64,000 nt of DNA. It comes from Comamonadaceae bacterium OTU4NAUVB1 (GTDB lineage Bacteria > Pseudomonadota > Gammaproteobacteria > Burkholderiales > Burkholderiaceae_C). Below, piece after piece: positions 19,486 to 28,571 of the stretch; within the stretch, counting starts at the first letter, position 1; every line of letters starts with the position of its first letter. Both the position numbers and the translations under genes were made by a program. The notes under the pieces are model-generated. The model did no database searches, was not told where the DNA came from, and worked only from the letters and a program-made list of their open reading frames with translations. The DNA is taken from contig CP099603.1 of NCBI GenBank assembly GCA_024372625.1, positions 310,001 through 374,000 on the forward strand. Reading direction: 5' to 3'.

Positions 19486-19842
19486 TCAGAGCCCTTGTCG
19501 CAGCTTGCGCAGATCGGTCTCGGCGCGGTCGAGTTCCTTGCGCAGTTCGAGGATCTCCGCCTGCAGGCGGGCGATGGCGTCCTCGCGGCTCTCCGTGGGC
19601 GGCCGGGTGCCGCACTGGCGCTGGACCGCCTCGAGCTGCTCGGCGAGTTGGCGCCGCTGCAGCATGCGGCCCCGGGCGCGGGCCGCGTCCATCGCCTGAA
19701 CCAGCGCGGCTTCCTCGGCGCGGCAGTCGGCGGCTTCGGCCGCCGTCGTCGGGGGTGATGTCGCCGGTTGCGCGAATGCGGGAGCGGACGGCGCCGACGC
19801 CAGGATCAGCACGGCGGCGGCCAGGGCAGGGATCGAACGCAT
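19486..19842 (-). CDS. DUF1090-like small periplasmic protein
   Basis: A 118-residue protein with a signal peptide ending PAFAQ (about residue 24). The mature part carries two Cys (CRAEEAALVQAMDAARARG and QRQCGTRP) and a C-terminal charged coiled coil (AIARLQAEILELRKELDRAE). Size, signal and Cys spacing resemble the DUF1090 family (E. coli YqjC, about 120 residues), whose function is poorly known. The match is by pattern only. It lies downstream of the RIO-like kinase on the same strand, 19 bp away, so they may share a transcript. Confidence 0.7.
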   Translation of the reverse strand: MRSIPALAAAVLILASAPSAPAFAQPATSPPTTAAEAADCRAEEAALVQAMDAARARGRMLQRRQLAEQLEAVQRQCGTRPPTESREDAIARLQAEILELRKELDRAETDLRKLRQGL

Positions 19843-19861
19843 CGCTCGGGCCTCCCGTGTC

Positions 19862-20710
19862 TCAGCGCGCCGTCGCCATGCGCAGGCGCCGCGCCGCTTC
19901 CTCCGCCTTCGCATCGTCGACCTCCCGAAGCACGCCGCCGACGTCCACCGCCCCGCGCGGAGCCTCGAAGCGCCCGGTGAGCACGGTCGACGGATCGAGT
20001 TCGCCGCGCTCGTAGACGTGCCAGATCTCCTCGCCGTAGCGCGTGGGCAGCAGTTCCGGAGCGAAGCGACCGAAGAACACGCGCAGGTTGTCGACGTCGC
20101 GCAGCAGCATGCGGCGCGCGTGGTTGTTGCCGGCGGCGTCCACCGCCTGCGGCAGGTCGATGACGACCGGGCCGTCGGCCGCCAGCAGCACGTTGAACTC
20201 CGACAGGTCGCCGTGCACGATGCCCGCGCACAGCATGCGCACGACCTCGCCGATCAGGCTGGCGTGGTGGCGCACGGCGTCCTCGGGCGTGAAGACCACG
20301 TCGTTCAGGCGCGGCGCGGCGTCGCCCTCGGCATCGGTCACCAGTTCCATGAGCAGCACGCCGTCGGCGAAGTTGTACGGCTGCGGCACGCGCACGCCGG
20401 CATCGGCCAGGCGGTAGAGGGCGTCGACCTCGGCGCTCTGCCAGGCGGCCTCGGTGGCCTGCTTGCCGAACTTCGTGCCCTTGGCCATCGCGCGCTGCAG
20501 CCGGGTGTTCTTGACCCGGCGGTTCTCGGTGTAGTCGACCGCCTGGCGGAAGCTGCGCTGGGTCGCTTCCTTGTAGATCTTGGCGCAGCGGGTGTCGTCG
20601 CCGCAGCGCACGACGTAGACCATGGCTTCCTTGCCGCTCATGAGCTGGCGCACGACGGTGTCGATCAGGCCTTCGTCGATCAGGACCTGGAGTCGGGGGG
20701 GTGCTTTCAT
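19862..20710 (-). CDS. RIO1-family serine protein kinase
   Basis: A 282-residue RIO-type atypical kinase, of the bacterial group represented by PA4780 of Pseudomonas. ATP-binding residues appear in SGKEAMVYVV and CAKIYK (catalytic Lys), the catalytic loop is IVHGDLSEFNVLL (Asp and Asn), and the metal-binding Asp is in VVIDLPQAVD. The protein is cytoplasmic. Targets of bacterial RIO kinases are largely unknown. It ends 19 bp before the DUF1090-like gene and starts 42 bp after the trehalase stop, suggesting a leftward operon with trehalase first. Confidence 0.87.
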   Translation of the reverse strand: MKAPPRLQVLIDEGLIDTVVRQLMSGKEAMVYVVRCGDDTRCAKIYKEATQRSFRQAVDYTENRRVKNTRLQRAMAKGTKFGKQATEAAWQSAEVDALYRLADAGVRVPQPYNFADGVLLMELVTDAEGDAAPRLNDVVFTPEDAVRHHASLIGEVVRMLCAGIVHGDLSEFNVLLAADGPVVIDLPQAVDAAGNNHARRMLLRDVDNLRVFFGRFAPELLPTRYGEEIWHVYERGELDPSTVLTGRFEAPRGAVDVGGVLREVDDAKAEEAARRLRMATAR

Positions 20711-20752
20711 GCGGGCATTCTGCGCCGGCGCGCCGAAGCGCGCCGCCGCGGG

Positions 20753-22369
20753 TCAGGCCGGGTCGGCCGGGGGTTTTCCGTGGCCTTCGTGCAGCCATTC
20801 GCGCACCACGCCGTTGGTCCAGCCGAAGCCGTCCTGCAGCGGGTACTCGCCCCCACCACCGCCGCACGGCGCCTCGCGGGCGCTGCCACGCAGGGCGTAC
20901 TTCTCCACCAGCTTGCCTTCGGCGTCGTAGACGCGCTCGACGGTGTCGAGCCAGCGGGCCCGGATGTCGTTCGCCAGAGCGTGGTGGCCGTAGGCTTCGA
21001 AACCTTCGGCCGCCAGCCACTGCAACGGCGCCCAGCCGTTGGGGCGGTCCCATTGCTGGCCGCTCTCGGTCAGGGAGGTGGCCAGGCCGCCCGGCGCCAG
21101 CAGGTGGGCACGCACGGTCGCGGCCAGCGCGCGCGCCTGCCCGGGCGTCGCCGTGCGGGTGAACAGGGGGGTGACCGTGGCCGCGTTGAGGTGCCGCCGG
21201 GCGGTGCCGGTGGTCCAGTCGTGGTCCAGGAAGGCGCCGGTCCGCTCGCACCAGAAGACCGCGGTCATGGCGCGTCGCCGTGCCTCGGCGCGGGCCTCGA
21301 AGTCCCGCGCGGTGGCGCCGTCGCCCGCCGCCAGCGCGAGGCGGGCGATGGTCGTCTCCAGCTTGTGCAGCAGCGCGTTGAGGTCGACCGGCAGGATCGA
21401 CGTCGTGCGGATCGTCGCCAGCGCGTCGGCGGGCTCGGCGTGCGGCGCGGCGTCGTCGAGCCACCGCGAACTGAAGTCCCACCCCGATTCGGCCGCCGCC
21501 CGCAGGTCGCGCCAGACCTGCGCCGCCGGCCGCCTGGCGCGCGTGGCCGTCGCCGTGTCCTCGCGCCAGGATTCCTCGCGCGGCGTGTCCCGGTCGTCCC
21601 AGTAGCGGTTGAGCAGCGTGCCGTCGGCCAGGGCCACCACGCGGCGGTGCGCGGTGCCCGGCGCCAGGCCCTCGGCCCCGTCCATCCAGAAGGCGTGCTC
21701 GCGCCGCATCTGCGGCAGGTAGTGCCCGCAGCCGTGGCCCCGGTGCGACTCGCACAGCTCGGCCATCAATGCGAAGACCGGCGGCTGCGACCGGCTGAGG
21801 TAGTAGGTGCGGGTGCCGTTGGGCACGTGACCGTGGGTGTCGATGAGGTAGGCGAAGTTGTCGGTCATCGCGTGCAGCAGCGACGTCCGCCCGCTCGCGT
21901 CGAGGCCGAGCATGGTGAAGTACGAATCCCAGTAGTACATCTCCATGAAGCGCCCGCCCGGCACCACGTAGGCGTGCGGCAGCGCGAGCAGCGAGCCGCG
22001 GTGCGGATGGCGCGACGGATGCCGCGTGAGTTCGTCCCAGAGCGCCTCGATGTGCGCCGCGAGCGGCAGGCCGGGCGCGACCCCGCCACGGCGCTGCGCG
22101 GCATGCGGTTCCGGCGCGAAGTGCGCGGCGACGAAGGCGCGCAGGTCGAAGCCCGCGTTGTGGCAGGTCCGGCGGTAGGCGGCCAGGATGGCCTCGGGGG
22201 CCTGGCGGGGCGCGCAGTCCACGAAGGTCTTGGAATCGTCGAAGACGCCGGCGCGCTGCACCGCGACGAAGAGCTCGGCGTAGCGGTCGGCGGGGGAGTG
22301 CGTGTCGGCGGGCGGAACGGCCGCGGCGGCGGCGTGGCGCGCGGCGGCGTCGGGAGGAGTGCGCTGCAT
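20753..22369 (-). CDS. treF: Alpha,alpha-trehalase (GH37), cytoplasmic type
   Basis: A 538-residue GH37 trehalase that hydrolyses trehalose to two glucoses. Both family signatures are present: PGGRFMEMYYWDSY at 137-150 and QWDRPNGWAP at about 437-447, and the C-terminal GGGGEYPLQDGFGWTNGV carries the conserved Gly-rich and Glu motif. No signal peptide is visible, so it resembles cytoplasmic TreF more than periplasmic TreA. The ATG at 22369 is preferred because upstream translation is Arg/Pro-rich noise. It diverges from a glucose-dehydrogenase-like SDR, which fits use of the released glucose. Confidence 0.9.
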   Translation of the reverse strand: MQRTPPDAAARHAAAAAVPPADTHSPADRYAELFVAVQRAGVFDDSKTFVDCAPRQAPEAILAAYRRTCHNAGFDLRAFVAAHFAPEPHAAQRRGGVAPGLPLAAHIEALWDELTRHPSRHPHRGSLLALPHAYVVPGGRFMEMYYWDSYFTMLGLDASGRTSLLHAMTDNFAYLIDTHGHVPNGTRTYYLSRSQPPVFALMAELCESHRGHGCGHYLPQMRREHAFWMDGAEGLAPGTAHRRVVALADGTLLNRYWDDRDTPREESWREDTATATRARRPAAQVWRDLRAAAESGWDFSSRWLDDAAPHAEPADALATIRTTSILPVDLNALLHKLETTIARLALAAGDGATARDFEARAEARRRAMTAVFWCERTGAFLDHDWTTGTARRHLNAATVTPLFTRTATPGQARALAATVRAHLLAPGGLATSLTESGQQWDRPNGWAPLQWLAAEGFEAYGHHALANDIRARWLDTVERVYDAEGKLVEKYALRGSAREAPCGGGGGEYPLQDGFGWTNGVVREWLHEGHGKPPADPA

Positions 22370-22599
22370 GGCGCAGGACTGTGCCGCAGGCCCCGGCGCA
22401 CGCCGGACCCGGCCCGCACGCAGCGCGGGCCGGACGGCGCGCCGACTTGGCGTCGTCCGGGCCGCGCGCGACGCCAGCGCTTGTCCGGCGGACGCTTGCA
22501 GGGAAGGCTGGCACGGGACGGGCGGCGGCAAGGGCAGGGTCGTCGTCCGACTGCGGTTTTTCTCCTCCATCGTTCCCACGGCCACGGCCTGTCCGCACC

Positions 22600-23481
<882 letters not shown>

Positions 23482-23618
23482 ACGTCCCGCCACGCGCGAC
23501 ACGGCGCGCGGGCCAGGGCCGCCGGTGTCGATGACGCGATAAGTCGGGTGATCGTGGCGCTGTTCGGGACGCCGGGCGTGCCGGCAGCCGATATGCTCGC
23601 GCTCGATCGGAGGCCGAG

Positions 23619-25625
23619 GTGGCTCTCGTCGCTTCGTCCTCACCCATGAATCCCAGCCCGTCGTCCCTCACCGCCAGCGCAGACATCGACGAAGCGTCCC
23701 TGGCCCGCATGGTGCGCCGCGACCAGCTCGTCATGCTGCGCGCCAGCGTGCGCAGCGCCATCCCGATCAACCTGATCCTCAGCGTGACGGCGATGCTGGT
23801 GGCGGCGCACGCGGGCCTGGTCGCGGAAGGGCTGGCCTGGCTGGCGCTCTCGGTCGTGGTGAACGTGGCGCGCCACGTGCTGTGCGGCCAGCCGTTCGAG
23901 GACTCGGCCGCCGGCGTCGAACGGCAGTTGCGGCGCATGGTCGCCGCGTCCGTGGTGGCGGGCGCGGTCTGGGCGCTGGTCCCGGTGCTGTGCGCGGGCT
24001 ACACCTCGCCGCAGACGCTGTTCTACATGGCGATGGTGTGCGGCATCTGTGCCGGCGCGGTGAGCTACGGCATCGCCTACGCCGCGGTGCCGATCGGCTT
24101 CATCGCGCCGCCGCTGCTGTCGGGCGCCGTCTGGCTGGCGGTGACGGGCGACTTCGACCGGCGGTGCCTCGCGGCGATGGTGGTGGTGTATTTCGCCGGC
24201 CTGGTGCGCGCGGCGGTGCAGAGCGAACGCGGCATCCGCAGCGGCTGCCTGCTGAAGAACAAGGCCACGGCCATGGCCTCGCAACTCGGCGCGGCGCACG
24301 AGGCGCTGCAGGAATCGGCCGAGCACCTGGCGATCCGCGCCTCGCACGACCCGCTCACCGGCCTGCTCAACCGCGAGGGCTTCGCGCAGGCGACCGCGCG
24401 CCGCATCGGGGAGCGGCCCGGCCGGCCGCACTGCCTGTACCTGTTCGACCTCGACGGCTTCAAGGGCGTCAACGACGCCTTCGGCCACCGCACCGGCGAC
24501 CGGGTGCTGCAGGACGTGGCGCGCTGGCTAGAGCGCGAGCTCGACGGCCTGCGCGCGATCGTCGGGCGCTGGGGCGGCGACGAGTTCGTGGTGCTGTGCA
24601 ACCACGACGAGGACCGCGCCCGGGCGCCCGCCGCGCTGGCGCAGTCGCTCATCGCCGCGCTGCCCGCGGCCATGCCCGCGAGCGGCAGCCACATGGGCCT
24701 GAGCGTGGGCATCGCCATCGCCCACGACACCGACATCGTCGACATGATCAGCCTGGCCGACGAGGCGCTCTACGAGGCCAAGCGCGCCGGGCGCAACCGC
24801 TTCCGCATCGTGGACGACGCGCTCAACAAGCGCCTGGCGGTGCGCCGCGACATCGAGCGCGACCTGGAGGGCGCGATGCGCACGCGCGCCATCTCGATGT
24901 GGTACCAGCCGGTCGTGGCGCTGGACACGCAGCGCGTCCACAGCCTGGAGGCGTTGCTGCGCTGGGACCACCCGCGCCACGGGCGCATGCCGCCCGAGCA
25001 GGTGATCTTCGCGGCCGCCGCCGCCGGCATGGCCGAGGCGCTGCTGCGCTACATCGTCGAGGAGGTATGCCGGACGCTGCGCGAGCTGGAGGCGCAGGGC
25101 GGGGCGCTGGCGGCGGTGCCGATCGCGCTGAACGTCTCGCCGCGCGAGATGGCGCAGCTGGCCGTCGACCGGCTGGTGCTGGGGCTGCTGGCCGAGCAGG
25201 GCGTCGCCGCGCAGCGCCTGAAGATCGAGATCACGGAAGAAGTGGCGCTGGACACGCCGGCCGCGCGCGGCTGCCTGAGCGCGCTGGCGGCGGCGGGCGT
25301 GACGATCGTGGTGGACGATTTCGGCGTGGGCTATTCGTCGCTCGCCTCGTTGCGCGACCACTACGTGCGCCAGGTCAAGATCGACCGCAGCTTCGTCGCC
25401 GGCCTGGGCGGCTCGTCGGGCAACCGGGTGCTGGTGGACGCGATCGTGCGGCTGGGCCGCGCGCTCGACATCGAGGTGGTGGCCGAGGGCGTGGAGACGG
25501 TCGACGAACTCGACGTGCTGCGCGTGCTGGACTGCCCGCTCGGCCAGGGCTACCACTTCGCGCGGCCGGCGCCGCTGGCCGAGGTCGTGGCGTGGGCCGA
25601 ACGGCGGCGCGCCGCGGCGGTCTGA
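23619..25625 (+). CDS. Membrane-bound GGDEF-EAL protein (c-di-GMP synthesis/hydrolysis)
   Basis: A 668-residue protein. The GTG at 23619 has GGAGG 5 nt upstream and is preferred over the ATG at 23646, which has no ribosome site. Five or so hydrophobic helices occupy about residues 45-200. The GGDEF domain has an intact GGDEF (319-323) and SHDPLTGLLNREGF; no RxxD inhibitory site is found before it. The EAL domain has EALLRW (E444), LNVSP, EITEE, DDFGVGYSS, KIDRSF, EGVET and GQGYHFARP, so all usual metal and catalytic residues are present. Phosphodiesterase activity looks likely, and cyclase activity is possible. It is 11 bp upstream of the bacteriophytochrome frame. Confidence 0.92.
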   Translation: MALVASSSPMNPSPSSLTASADIDEASLARMVRRDQLVMLRASVRSAIPINLILSVTAMLVAAHAGLVAEGLAWLALSVVVNVARHVLCGQPFEDSAAGVERQLRRMVAASVVAGAVWALVPVLCAGYTSPQTLFYMAMVCGICAGAVSYGIAYAAVPIGFIAPPLLSGAVWLAVTGDFDRRCLAAMVVVYFAGLVRAAVQSERGIRSGCLLKNKATAMASQLGAAHEALQESAEHLAIRASHDPLTGLLNREGFAQATARRIGERPGRPHCLYLFDLDGFKGVNDAFGHRTGDRVLQDVARWLERELDGLRAIVGRWGGDEFVVLCNHDEDRARAPAALAQSLIAALPAAMPASGSHMGLSVGIAIAHDTDIVDMISLADEALYEAKRAGRNRFRIVDDALNKRLAVRRDIERDLEGAMRTRAISMWYQPVVALDTQRVHSLEALLRWDHPRHGRMPPEQVIFAAAAAGMAEALLRYIVEEVCRTLRELEAQGGALAAVPIALNVSPREMAQLAVDRLVLGLLAEQGVAAQRLKIEITEEVALDTPAARGCLSALAAAGVTIVVDDFGVGYSSLASLRDHYVRQVKIDRSFVAGLGGSSGNRVLVDAIVRLGRALDIEVVAEGVETVDELDVLRVLDCPLGQGYHFARPAPLAEVVAWAERRRAAAV

Positions 25626-25636
25626 CTTCCGGCGCG

Positions 25637-28120
25637 ATGTCCGAAGGGCCGCGGACCACGCGAAATGCGCCTACTCGCCGAGCGGGCGTGGACAGACCCG
25701 GCGGCGCGGCCGAACTGCGATCATCCGATAATCCACGGGCCGTGTCTGCGCTGACTCGATCGACCGTTCCCGCCCGTTTGCCCACCGTTTCCCGCCTCCC
25801 AGAAGACGCCGTCCCCGACGCCCAGACCGTGCCCACGCCGAACGACGCCGCCCTGCGCGACACCCCCATCGACGCACCGCGCACCGACCTGGCCGTGCCG
25901 TCGGTGGCCGACCTCACCACCTGCGACCTCGAACCCATCCGCGTGCCCGGCGCCATCCAGCCGCATGGACGGATGCTGGTGCTCGACGCGACGGACGCCG
26001 CCGCCGTGGCCCACAGCGCCAACTGGCCGGCGGCCGAACTGCGCGACGCCTCGGCGGCCCTGCCGCACGCGGCGCTGGCGGCGCTGGTCGATGGCGAGGC
26101 GCCGCTCGCGCTGGGCGACGTGCTGCTCGGCGGCGCGGCCTGGGCGCTGTCGGGTCACCGGCGCGGCGACCGGCTGGTGCTGGAGTTCGAGGCGCCGGAG
26201 CCGGAGTCGCCGGTCGGCCGGGTGCCGGTCCATCCGCTCGCGCGCGGGTTCCTGCCCCGCCTGCAGGAGACGGCGACGCTGGACGACGCGACGGCGCTGG
26301 TCGCCGCCGAGATAAAGCGCCTGACCGGATTCGGGCGCTGCCTGGTCTACCGCTTCGACGCCGACGGCCATGGCGAGGTGCTGGCCGAGCGGTGCGATGC
26401 GGGCTATGCGAGCCACGCCGGCCACCACTTTCCCGCCAGCGACATCCCCCGGCAGGCGCGCGAGCTGTACGTGCTCAATCCGTTCCGGCTCATCGTCGAC
26501 GCCCACTACGACCCGGTGGCGCTGGTGGCCACCGGGACGCACGCGGGCGATGCGGCGTCGGTGTCGGGCATCGACCTGTCGCAGGCGCAGCTGCGCAGCG
26601 TCTCGCCGGTGCATCTGGCGTACATGCGCAACATGGGCACGCGGGCCTCGATGTCGGTGTCCATCACCGTCGAGGGACGGCTCTGGGGCCTGATCTCCTG
26701 CCACGACGACGCGCCGCGCCGGCTGGTGCCGGCGGTACGCCTCGCCTGCGAGCACCTGGGGCAGCTGCTGGCGCTGCAGGTCCAGGTGCTGGAGGCGCGG
26801 CGCGCGGTGGCCGAGCGGCTCGAGCTGCGCCACCTCACCCTGGACATCGTCGCGCGGCTCGCCGACGGCGACGCCACGCTCGCGCGGCTGGTCGACCACC
26901 CGGACGCACTGCTCGGCCTGGCGCGCGCCAGCGGCGCCGCCGTGGTGCGGGACGACCGGGTGTGGAGCGTGGGCCAGGCGCCCGCGCACGCCGACATCCT
27001 CGATCTCGCGCAGTGGATCGACGGGCGCGGCCGCGAGGTCTTCGAGACGCAGGGGCTGGCCTCGCACCATGCGCCCGGAGCCGCCTTTGCGCACGTGGCC
27101 GCCGGCGTGCTGGCCATCTCGATCTCGCAGGTCCACCGCCACCTGGTGCTGTGGTTCCGTCCGGAAGTGCTGCAGACCATCACCTGGGCCGGCGACCCGC
27201 GCAAGGCGGCGCCGTCGGACGACGGCCGCATCCACCCCCGGCGCAGTTTCGCGAGCTGGGTCGAGACGATCCGGGGGCGCGCGGCGCCCTGGACCGAGGC
27301 CGAGGTCGGCGCCGCCGCCGAGCTGCGCCAGGCGCTCATCGGCATCGTGCTGCGCCGCGCCGAGGAGATGGCGCAGGTGGCGGCCGAACTCGGGCGCGTC
27401 AATAAGGAACTCGAAGCCTTCTCGTACACCGTCTCCCACGACCTGCGCGCGCCGATGCGCCACATCGCCGGCTATGTCGACCTGGTGGTGGAGTCCGAGG
27501 GCGCCGGCCTGGGCGAGCGCTCGCTGCGCTACCTGGCGCACGCCAAGGAGGCCGCCGCCTTCGCCGGCAAGCTGGTCGACGGGCTGCTCGACTTCTCCCG
27601 CATGGGCCGCGCCGCGCTGAAGCTGCGCGCCATCGGCACCGCCACGCTGGTGGAGGAGGTGGTGGGCGAACTCGAGCGCCTGGAGCCCGGGCGCGGCATC
27701 GAGTGGGCGGTGGCCCCGGACCTGCCCGTGCTGCACGCCGACGCGCTGCTGCTGCAGGTGGCCGTGCGCAACCTGCTGGGCAACGCCGTCAAGTACTCGC
27801 GTGGCAGCCGGCCGGCGCGCATCGCCGTGCGCGCCGTGCGGCGCGAGGATGGCGAGGGCCTGGAGGTGGAGGACAACGGCGTGGGTTTCCAGATGAAATA
27901 CGCGGGCAAGCTGTTCGGCGTGTTCCAGCGCCTGCACACGATCGACGAATTCGAGGGCACCGGCATCGGACTGGCCAACGTGAGGCGCATCGTCGAGCGC
28001 CATGGCGGCACGGTCTGGGCCCGTGGCGAGCTCGGCAGGGGGGCGTGCTTCGGCTTCGTGCTGCCCCGCCGCCCGCCCGCCGACGGCGTCCCCACGCAAA
28101 GAGAAGGAACCCATGCTTAA
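25637..28120 (+). CDS. bphP: Bacteriophytochrome sensor histidine kinase (BphP)
   Basis: PAS-GAF-PHY photosensory core plus histidine kinase. The biliverdin Cys (C96 from this start) precedes LEPIRVPGAIQPHG; the GAF domain has FPASDIPRQARELY and SPVHLAYMRNMG (H326); the PHY tongue has HPRRSF. HisKA has SYTVSHDLRAPM (H601), with HATPase boxes NLLGNAVKYSR, EDNGVGF and GTGIGLANV. It would sense red/far-red light through biliverdin. The only upstream ATG (25637) puts the Cys unusually late; a GTG at 25829 would put it at residue 32 and may be the true start. The stop overlaps the response-regulator start by 8 nt. No haem oxygenase gene is in the window. Confidence 0.92.
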   Translation: MSEGPRTTRNAPTRRAGVDRPGGAAELRSSDNPRAVSALTRSTVPARLPTVSRLPEDAVPDAQTVPTPNDAALRDTPIDAPRTDLAVPSVADLTTCDLEPIRVPGAIQPHGRMLVLDATDAAAVAHSANWPAAELRDASAALPHAALAALVDGEAPLALGDVLLGGAAWALSGHRRGDRLVLEFEAPEPESPVGRVPVHPLARGFLPRLQETATLDDATALVAAEIKRLTGFGRCLVYRFDADGHGEVLAERCDAGYASHAGHHFPASDIPRQARELYVLNPFRLIVDAHYDPVALVATGTHAGDAASVSGIDLSQAQLRSVSPVHLAYMRNMGTRASMSVSITVEGRLWGLISCHDDAPRRLVPAVRLACEHLGQLLALQVQVLEARRAVAERLELRHLTLDIVARLADGDATLARLVDHPDALLGLARASGAAVVRDDRVWSVGQAPAHADILDLAQWIDGRGREVFETQGLASHHAPGAAFAHVAAGVLAISISQVHRHLVLWFRPEVLQTITWAGDPRKAAPSDDGRIHPRRSFASWVETIRGRAAPWTEAEVGAAAELRQALIGIVLRRAEEMAQVAAELGRVNKELEAFSYTVSHDLRAPMRHIAGYVDLVVESEGAGLGERSLRYLAHAKEAAAFAGKLVDGLLDFSRMGRAALKLRAIGTATLVEEVVGELERLEPGRGIEWAVAPDLPVLHADALLLQVAVRNLLGNAVKYSRGSRPARIAVRAVRREDGEGLEVEDNGVGFQMKYAGKLFGVFQRLHTIDEFEGTGIGLANVRRIVERHGGTVWARGELGRGACFGFVLPRRPPADGVPTQREGTHA

Positions 28121-28571
28121 ACCGATTCTGCTGGTCGAGGACGACAAGCGCGACCTCGAGCTGACCCTGGTCGCCCTGGAGCGCAGCCAGCTGGCCAACG
28201 AAGTGGTGGCGCTGCGCGACGGCGCGCAGGCGCTGGACTACCTGCTGCGCGAGGGCGAGCACGCCGGGCGCGGGGAGGGCAATCCGGCGGTGATCCTGCT
28301 CGACCTGAAGCTGCCCAAGGTCACCGGGCTGGAGGTGCTGGAGGCGATCAAGGCCGACCCGGCGCTGCGCAGCATCCCGGTGGTGATGCTGACCTCCTCG
28401 CAGGAGGAGTCGGACGTGCTGCGCAGCTACCAGCTCGGCGTCAACGCGTACGTGGTCAAGCCGGTGGCGTTCGACCGTTTCGTCTCCGCGATCTCCGACC
28501 TGGGCGTGTTCTGGGCCGTCCTCAACGAGCCGCCGCCGGGCTCGCTGCGCAGCGCGCGCCACCATGAGTAG
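28113..28571 (+). CDS. CheY-like response regulator (phytochrome-associated)
   Basis: A 152-residue stand-alone receiver of the Rcp1/BphP-regulator type. Acidic pair EDD (9-11), phosphorylation site D64 in ILLDLKLPK, Thr in VVMLTSSQ, and Lys in YVVKPV are all present. No output domain follows. The start overlaps the bacteriophytochrome stop (ATGCTTAA) and its stop overlaps the hybrid-kinase start (ATGAGTAG); both overlaps are 8 nt, so the three are translated as a unit. It is the likely phosphoacceptor of the phytochrome. Confidence 0.92.
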   Translation: MLKPILLVEDDKRDLELTLVALERSQLANEVVALRDGAQALDYLLREGEHAGRGEGNPAVILLDLKLPKVTGLEVLEAIKADPALRSIPVVMLTSSQEESDVLRSYQLGVNAYVVKPVAFDRFVSAISDLGVFWAVLNEPPPGSLRSARHHE

